A stretch of 64,000 nucleotides of DNA. It comes from Platycnemis pennipes. Taxonomy: Eukaryota > Arthropoda > Insecta > Odonata > Platycnemididae. The position numbers were made by a program, and so were the translations under genes. Shown piece after piece: positions 56,201-64,000 of this stretch. Position 1 is the stretch's first letter, and each line of letters starts with the position of its first letter. Location: the NCBI GenBank assembly GCA_933228895.1, contig OW121846.1, positions 148,942,746 to 149,006,745 of the forward strand, given 5' to 3'. The notes under the pieces were generated by a model, which worked only from the letters and a program-made list of their open reading frames with translations, was not told the origin of the DNA and searched no databases.

Positions 56201-58029
56201 TTGTAGCAACCCGAGTCATACGCCAAGGCGCCCGGATGCACGATGGCCCCCGTGGTCACCCGTGGGCAAGGTGACGCGTGCGCCGGTGTTACGGGCGTGT
56301 TCGGTGTTCTCGTCCGTCCCGAGGACCACGGAACGCCCAACACGCGCGTCAAAATATTCCTCCGACGCTTTTACGACACCTCTCGCCCGCTCACTTCCAT
56401 GAAGGGCCCAAAATAGAGGCAAAGATGATATTTAATGTCCCATCTCTCTCGAATAACGATCACTGTGGCTTAGTGGACGGAATGTACAGGGTACAATAAG
56501 TGTCACACAGAAGTAAGCACAGAACAGAACACATTGAATCCGATGATACTGACCGATAAATGTTGATGACCACAAAAGTCTTGGCGTTGGGTATTTTGTG
56601 CGAAGTCTTGGCAGAGACTAAGGTATCATTATTCGTAGGAATAACGTCGCAAAGCGCGGTGCGTATTTTAATAAGTTCATTGGGTGGGTTGGTTAATCTC
56701 CAATATTTCATCCAGGAGAAATCATTTTGATAGCTTGCGATATAGCTGCATCTTTACAGCGAATCGTTAAAACGTTAGTTTTTATCCGCCACCTATCCAT
56801 CGTTGCAGTATAAAAGTCGACAGTCTGCAAATAGATTTTTTCGCGAGATGCCCATCCCAAGGTTGGACCGAATGCAGCTGAAAAGGAGTACCTGCTAGGT
56901 TTTTGCGGGTAAAGTAGGATGAAAAGAGTTGGAATGAGTGGCTGATGAGTAAATGCCGGTTAGAGGTTCCAGTGATGAACTTTTTGATTGAATGAAATTT
57001 TGGTTAGCAAAATAAAAGCAAATGAAAGCAAATGAAGACAAAGGAAAGCCCAATGTAGTGGTTATTAATTTTTTCTCGTAACATCCTCGACAAAACTGAA
57101 CGACATTATCCTAAACATCCTCGCCTACCTTTGAACCTATATGATGCAGGAAGAGGTGCATAGTGATTTCAATTGTCATCCATCCTTTGGCCGAGGTGAT
57201 GTGCGATGAGGAATTCGAAATAGCGGCATCACTTTTCTTAGCAGGCAAGCTATAAGCAGTATTACAAGTGCCTCTGGGCGATACTTTACATCTTACACGA
57301 GTATGATCCATGAAATTTTTATCGTGGAAATGAGCACTGAAAATTGCTGCTTTAGAAATTAGTAAATTTTTTGCTGGATAAATTTTCCAAGGTATCTATC
57401 ATAGGTAATAAGGAAAAGTAGTTAGCCAATATCACTATGTTACTAGGCTCCACAAGTCACGTTCATGCCACCAGAAATAGTACTATCGGCAAAATATAAT
57501 TTAAATGATAGCTATTATATTGCTAAGTTGTCATTGAATAGCAAATTTAATACTTCAGGAAAACGTAGCCTTTATGTCGTATTAACAGATGGTCGTAGCT
57601 CTAGGATAATTTTATACCAAATACGGATGAAGCACATATATCTGTATTTCGAGTTTTGGGAGTTTCTCGTGGAAGTGGAAGTCTCGTCTTGGATTCTCAC
57701 TGCGGTCTTGTCTCGAGTCTCGCGGCAACCTAGTACCCATACACACAGACATACGAGATACGAAACAACTTTGTAAATGATGCCGATACATATCTCGTGT
57801 CTTGCATACTGCTGGCGTTCGGAGATTTTCAGGTTATCCCTTTTCAAGGCCCCATATTTAAGCCAGATTTGAAATCGAGGGCACTCACCTTGCGTTTTAC
57901 AGCTCTTACTTTTAGTGAAATCAAGTTGTAGAGAGACTGCTAGTGTCACCCTTCCTCGAAAACATGCGCTACAAAGACTAATAATTCTTTTTAACATCCG
58001 AGTATTGGATATGTTTATTATAAGATTAA
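53202..58029. other. Unassigned AT-rich stretch
   Basis: No gene supported. A possible transposon end begins at about 54487 (GGTCAGTTTCACCAACGA, with GTTTCACC repeated at 54572), but no matching inverted end was found. A short GC-rich patch lies at 56220-56400. Confidence 0.35.
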
Positions 58030-58240
58030 TCCTAAGGAGGAAGAGGAATTGAATCAAGGACGTTTTGATGAGCAATGCATTCCAGAAAGTTGCGGTTGAG
58101 GGGGAGAATGACTGGGAGGAGAGAAACGTGAGTTCTAAAGAGGGAAATTTGAATGTTCGAAGGAGGAATGTGATATAAGCTCTTAGTCGAGTTAGGTGAG
58201 AGAAATGGCTGCTTGATGACGACATAATTGGCCACTCTTT
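58030..58240 (-). pseudogene. Probable LINE RT C-terminal fragment
   Basis: On the minus strand, overlapping frames give LTRLRAY, then PPSNIQISLFRTHVSLLP, then SFSPSTATFWNAL. The pattern R.LR...L.....R.......F.....WN.LP is that of the C-terminal end of many CR1/Jockey/I-type RT proteins. At least two frame changes occur within 200 bp. Assignment is by pattern only. Confidence 0.4.
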
Positions 58241-58760
58241 CGCCAACAGCCTAACATCATTGATGAGAGGCTGATAATGGAGTTTTGTCGAACCAATTGC
58301 TGGGACACTGACGCCAAATGTTTTGTAGCGGTGGTAAAAACGGTAAAAAGAGTGGTAAGGCTTCTTGCTCTCTCCGGCGCCGCTTCTACGAAAGTGAAAA
58401 AAACTCTGTCAGGGCGAGCGGATGTTCTTTTGGTGAGTAGCAGAGGATCTTCCCTTTTTCAACCGCTAGCCCTGGCAATGCATTCCAGAATGGCAGGCAC
58501 TTCACAGGTCGTTCCTAAAGAGGCGCAAAATGCCCACGGTGCCAATTTCGGTGTTTGGATTGGCTACAGTTTCTCGGATTGGCGTTAATTGAGTGGCGTC
58601 GGCGGAGGTAAATATAAAAGAGGCCCTCTGTAAGGAAGGGTGCCGCGGCACTTATGACCTTTTCTCATCCGTGAAAGAAAATCCTAACTATAGTACACAA
58701 GAGTGTTACTTAATAATGGCGAGATTTAATGTTGGCTTTGTGATAAGATCCACTAATATA

Positions 58761-59105
58761 CATCTACATCTACGATATAGCCTGCAAGCCACCGCGAGGG
58801 TGTGTTGGCAGAAGGTGACGATCACCAAAGCTTGCACTATTAACATGCAACTAGGGTACTACATGGACACATGATAATTATATGGGTCATTTGCACCCAC
58901 ATAGTAATAAAGGGAATGGTTTTTAATACATGCATCATGCGCTACAGACTACTCTAAAAATATTTCACCCACCTATCCCAATGCTATTGGTCCTATTGAA
59001 TTATCTTTTGGTACACTGTAAAAATGACATTTTAAATCTATTGGCACCACAGTGCATCTCCATAATCTTACTAATCTGCTCAAACCTTGCATAATACGCA
59101 GGGCT
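58761..59105 (+). repeat. Dispersed repeat, copy 2
   Basis: This copy matches 15714-16040 along its length in the same orientation (TGCAAGCCACC, GTGACGATCACCAA, GCATCATGCGCTACAGACTA, CATAATACG). It begins with CATCTACATCTAC, a start often seen for this type of repeat. Confidence 0.7.
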
Positions 59106-59499
59106 TCTTACTGTATGTCTTACGTAATCTGTAAACAAATCAGTGTCGAAATTACTTATATGGTTTAACATAATTTAAATCTTCGTTCTGAAAGTAATTT
59201 CCATCTTAGTTCTTCTATTATACTCAAAACACTAATGCAATTATCATACGGGCATTTACGAAATATTGCTGATCTCCTTTGCCCACGCAAAATCCAGAGA
59301 CAGAAAACGTTCTCCCAGTACAATATGTTGTTTCATATTTTTGAACTTTGATTCAAACATTGAGGGACATTTGTAAGAGACAAAGACAGGGTTCCATATA
59401 AAAGAATGAAGTTTCAAATAAACGTGATGTAATGCAGTGTTTAAGACAAATATTTGCTTCAAGAGATATGTAATGTATTCTTCTAATAATCATTCTTCA

Positions 59500-62400
59500 A
59501 AAATGTATTTCTCTTGATCAGAACGATTAATGTCTGACAGATACCATAATTTATTGATTTGAAGTTAACTATAGAGAATACGTCAGGGTAAATTCACGTT
59601 GATGGAAGATAGAGGGAATATGACATTCATTCTGTGATAATAACCCGTTATCTGAGTGATTACCCTGAACAACAGTAGTTCCTTCTCCCATAGACTTCCA
59701 CCTATAGTCTTTGTTATGTTTTAAAATTAGAAACAAAGATATACTTTCTCTAGATAAGAGCAAAAACTATCTGTCAAATTACAAGGAAATATCGATGAAC
59801 TATACAAAATAAAGGCAGGGTAAATTCACGATGATGTATAATTGAAGGAATCTGGCACAGTATACATGATTATAACCCTTTATCTGAGTGATTACACTGA
59901 CCTACAGCAAAAGGCTTTTCCTGTAAATTTCCCACGATTGTATCTGCTACAATTTAAAATTAAAAGAAAAATATTCTTTCTCTTGTTCAAAACAATAAAT
60001 GTCTGCCATTCATTATCAGTTTGACGATAGTCATAGGTGTAAAGTAGGGATAATTTCACGATGATGGATGATAGGGGGGATATGATCTTCAGTCTGAGAT
60101 AATAACCCTTTATCTGAGTAATAACCCTGACCTACAGTAAAAGCCTTTTCCTATAGATTTCCTTCCAATTTTTGTTTTTTCAATGTAAAATTAAAGCAAA
60201 GATATACTTTCTTTCATTCAGAACAATAAATTCAAGACATATGCCATTCATTATCAATTTGACGATAGTCATAGAGGAAAAGTCAGGGTTACTTCACGAT
60301 GATGAAAGATAGCTGGAATATGATTTTCAATATGTTATAATAACCCTTTATCTGAGTGATTATCCTGACCTGCAGTGAAAGCCTTTACCCTAGATTTCAC
60401 ACGATAGTCTCTGTAACGATATAAAAACTACCTCAAAGATGTTTATTTGTTACTACTACTACAAAGACTACAAAGATGTTCTTTCGTTTGTTCAGAACGA
60501 TAAATGTCTGACAGCTGCCATTGTTATCAATTTGACGATAGTCATACAGAAAAAGTCAGGGTAAATTCGCGATGGTGGAAGATGTCTTGAATATGACATT
60601 CAGTCTGTGATAATAATTCTTTATCCGAGTGATTACCCTGACCTACAGTAAAAGCCTTTTTCCATAGATTTCCCTCTATAGTCTTTGTTACGATTTAAAA
60701 TTAAAGCAAAGATATACTTTCTCTCTATCTGAGCGATAAATATTTGGCAAACTACAATGTTTTGACGATCAGCTTACGAAAAAAAAGTCAGGGTTAATAC
60801 ATGATGATAAATATTTGAAGGATTCTGACATGTTCTACATGATCATACGCCTTTATCTGATTGATTACCCTTGACTAAAGTAAAACCCTTTTCATATTGA
60901 TTTGTATCTCATATCTTGTACGCACGAGAGTCTGTCTCTCTTAGGATTTAAAATTAAAACAAAGATATTTTTTCTCTTGTTCAGAACGATAATAGTCTGA
61001 CGATACCATTCATTATCAATTTGACGATAGTCATAGAGAAAAATTCAGGGTAAATTCACGATGATGGAAAATAGCTGAAATATGACACTCAGTCTGTGAT
61101 ATTAACCCTTTATCTGAGTGATTATCCTGACCTACAGTAAAAGTCTTTTCCCATACATTTCCCACGGTAGTCTTTGCTACGATTTAAAATTAAAGCAACT
61201 TTCTGTGTATCAGAGCGATAAATCTCCCAAGCAGCATAATGATATTTGCCCAATATTATTTCTCACCTTCACATATCACTTATTGGTCAATCCGATATTG
61301 GCTACCGATAACGGAAATTTTAAAGTGCTAAAAAACTTTTCCCATTGATTTATAACATTATTTCTGTTAGGATTTAAAATTAAAACAAATATATATTCAT
61401 TCTCTTGTTCAAAACAATAAATGTCTGACAGATGCCTATTTTTATTAATTTGAGGATAGCTATGGAGAAAAAGTCAGTATTAATTCACGATGAAGGAAGA
61501 TAGAGGGAATATGATATTCAGTCTGTGATAATAACCGTTATCTGAGTGATCACCCTGACATACAGTAACTCCCGTTTCCCATAGATTTCCACCGATAGTC
61601 TTTGTTACGTTTTATAATTAGAAGCCAAATTTACTTTCGCCAGATATGACTGAAAATATGTCGAATTACAAGGAAATTGCGATGAAATTGATAAATTAAG
61701 TCAGGGTAAATTGACGATGATGTGTAATTGAAGGAATCTGGCACAGTATACATGATTATAATCTTTTTTCTGAGTGTTTACACTGACCAACGGCAAATAC
61801 TTTTCCTGTAGATTTCCCACGACTGTATCTGTTACATTTCAAAATTAGTAGAAAAATATTCTTTCTCTTGTTTAAACCGAAAGATGTCTGACAGATGCCA
61901 TTCATTATCAGTTTGACGATAGTCATAGGAGAAAAAGTAGGGGTAATATTACGATGATGGAAGATCGGGGGATATGATCTTCAGTCTGTGATAATAACCC
62001 TTTATCTGAGTGATTATCCTATCCTACAGCAAAATCCTTTTCCCATAGATTTCCCACGAAAGTCTTTTTTTAAATGTAAAATTAAAGCAAAGATATACTT
62101 TCTTTTATTCAGAACAATAAATTTCCGACACATGCCATTCATTACCAATTTGACCATAGTAATAGAGGAACTGGCAGGGTAATTTCACGATGTTGGAAGA
62201 TAGCTGGAATATGATATTTTGTCTGTGATAATAACTTTTATCAGAGTGATTACCCTGACCTAGAATAAAGCCTTTTCCAATAGATTTCCCAATAGATAGA
62301 CTTTGTTACGATTTCAAATAAAAACAAAAAAATTATTTCGCTTGTTCAAAACAATAAATGTCTGACAGATGCCATTCATTATCAATTTGACGTTAGTCAT

Positions 62401-63010
62401 AGGGGAAAAGTCAGGGTATATTCACGATGATGGAAGATAGAGGGAATATGACATTAAGTCTGTGATAATAATCCCTAATCTTAGTGATTACCATGACCTA
62501 CACTAAAAACCTTTTCCCATTGATTTCTATGATTATATCTGTTAGGATTTAAAATTTAAACAAATATATATTCTTTCTCTTGTTCAAAACAATAAATGTC
62601 TGACAGATGCCATTATTTATTAATTTGACGATAGTTATGGAGAAAAAGTCCGGGTACATTCACTATGTTGCATAATTGAAGGAATCTGGCACAGTATACA
62701 TGATTATAATCTTTTATCTGAGTGACTGACCTACAGTAAAAGACTTTTCCTGTAGATTTCCCAATATTGTATCCGTTACAATTAAAAATTAAAAGAAAAA
62801 TATTCTCTCTCTTGTTCGAAACGATAAATGTCTGACAGATGCCATTCTTATCAATTTGACGTTAGTTATAGACTAAAAGTCAGGGTATTTTCACGATGAT
62901 GGAATATAGAGGGAATATGACATTCAGTCTGTGATAATAACCCTTTTATCTGAGTGAGAACCCTGATCTACAGAAAAAGACCTTTCCCATACATTTCCAT
63001 TTTCATTCTC
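59500..63010 (+). repeat. Tandem satellite array, about 230-235 bp units
   Basis: About 14-15 diverged units are arranged head to tail. The landmark CAGGGTAAATTCACGATG recurs at about 59584, 59816, 60045, 60283, 60557, 60790, 61047, 61475, 61702, 61938, 62175, 62411, 62648 and 62880. Each unit also carries TTATCTGAGTGATTACCCTG, a TAGATTTCCCACGATAGTC-like motif, AAAATTAAA.CAAA and AATGTCTGACAGATGCCATT. Unit variants recur in the same order about 1.89 kb apart. One unit near 61250-61300 is strongly diverged. The array starts gradually from about 59440. Confidence 0.93.
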
Positions 63011-63689
63011 CGTTTCGATATGAAATATATACATATACGTGAAAAATATTTTAGTTTCTACAATACGGATATTTCTCACTTCAGATTCCTGAATTCAACA
63101 CCAAAAATCTTAACATCTTACGGGAAGTACGCTGAAGATTTTACTTGGCCTTTATCAATCCATTTTCAGGGTTTTCAACTTCAGTTTCGATTCTAATAAT
63201 GAATGAATGATCAAGGAATGATAACGTGGGCAAAAGTTGGTATGAATGTAATGTTGTTGCGGAAATATTTTGAGTGTCAGTTTAACCTTATACTAAGCTT
63301 TTATGTAGATCTTAAGTTTTGCACTGTCCAGTGATGGCAGAGCGCCCTCGTATTACGCCGGACTATTTTAGATAAAGAAGATTTGATGGAAAGGCAGTAA
63401 TACTGATAGAAGTGATATGTCACTTGTTTCCATTGGGCATAGGAGGACGCAACAGACAACATTTTGAAAGGATAGGCTGGTGAAATAGTGTTAGAGTAGT
63501 CATTACTGCATCAACAATGTTTTGCCATTTCTCTGCCTTGTATTTCAGGGAAATACACGAATGTATTCAAGGAAAGTCTTTCTCACTAGTAATCCCTTTT
63601 TACGGTCTAGATACTTACCGTATTGCACGTGACTCTCACATATGACATGTTTCCATGAAGTTATAGCATAGAGCTAGGAAAACAAAACA

Positions 63690-64000
63690 TTGAGATGGTG
63701 GAAGTGTTCTGCCAGCCGGGAAGACGAGTAACCAGCGATGGGCGAAATAAAAGAGAAATTGCTAGTAGAATTGCCCAAGGGAAAAGGGCATTTTACCAAG
63801 AGAAGATTCTGCTCACAGCTCCAAATACAAGCGTAGAGGTGAGGAAACATTTCATTAGAACATACATTTGGAGCACTATATGGCAGCGAAGCATGGACAA
63901 TAACAGCAGCAGAGGAGCCCAGGCTGGAAGGATTTGAAATGTGGTGCTACCGAAGAATGATGAAGGTAAAATGGATCGATCGAGCGACAAACAAAGAAGT
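63690..64000 (+). pseudogene. LINE reverse transcriptase fragment running off the window
   Basis: The first frame (about 63695-63880) contains RIAQGKRAFYQEKILLT and VRKHFIRTYIWST. After a one-base shift at about 63877 the reading continues in another frame with LYGSEAWTITAAE, GFEMWCYRRMMKVKW and IDRATNKE up to the window end. This is the conserved thumb-to-C-terminal region of common arthropod LINE RT proteins (the L.YGSE.W motif). The upstream RT core is not visible, so the copy is 5'-truncated. The EGK-GRPR tail seen at 46346-46528 would normally follow. Confidence 0.8.

Noticed and set aside
57572..58246. Minus-strand open frame of 224 residues as one gene
   Set aside because: Only its first third resembles anything (a LINE tail), and there the pattern jumps between frames. 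The rest has no protein-like features.
59500..63010. CRISPR-like array
   Set aside because: The repeats are whole 230 bp units without conserved short repeats and unique spacers, and the DNA is eukaryotic. It is a satellite.

Overview
This 64 kb window is nuclear DNA of a eukaryote, most likely an arthropod and probably an insect. The evidence is an intact BEL/Pao LTR retrotransposon, a Jockey-clade LINE, several other decayed LINEs, tRNA-derived SINE heads, inverted-repeat (MITE/foldback) elements and long AT-rich non-coding DNA. There are no operons, no ribosome binding sites and no convincing host exon. I cannot name the species. The window reads as gene-poor intergenic or intronic DNA filled with transposons of different ages.

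Layout. 1-1391: nothing recognisable. 1392-4523: a 5'-truncated Jockey-clade LINE whose reverse transcriptase is broken by one frameshift; a 562 bp foldback transposon (3676-4237, TTA target duplication) sits in its 3' UTR. 4594-10905: a complete BEL/Pao element on the minus strand with 338 bp LTRs, GCCAG target duplications and one uninterrupted 1721-residue Gag-Pol frame, the only intact long gene here. 10911-29410: mostly unassigned, with two MITE-like inverted-repeat elements (13727-15142, 16100-16705), one copy of a dispersed repeat (15714-16040), a 3 x 16 bp repeat and purine-rich tracts. 29411-34886: two related tRNA-derived heads, a small foldback, and a 1501 bp near-perfect palindromic transposon (31401-32901, TCA target duplication) inserted into a dispersed repeat whose other copy, without the insertion, lies inverted at 34330-34886. 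37191-37454: a piggyBac-like MITE and hairpins. 38521-39830: a decayed multi-copy-type gene with a DUF7869-like motif. 39994-46800: a tRNA-Thr-like relic, several SINE pieces, a degenerate LINE that keeps ORF1, endonuclease and the start of RT (43526-44870), and a LINE 3' tail. 46800-58000: mostly unassigned, with small inverted-repeat elements. 58030-59105: a LINE fragment and the second dispersed-repeat copy. 59500-63010: a tandem satellite of roughly 230-235 bp units with a higher-order period near 1.89 kb. 63690-64000: a LINE RT fragment running off the end.

No cellular pathway is encoded. The functional logic is that of mobile DNA: BEL Gag-Pol acts in cis on its own LTRs; foldback and MITE elements would need transposases supplied elsewhere; SINEs would need a LINE partner. 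The most unusual structure is the palindromic element and its shorter relative. They share termini and a TNA-type 3 bp target duplication, carry inward-facing tRNA-like motifs, and in the long copy hold the same short reading frame mirrored in both arms.
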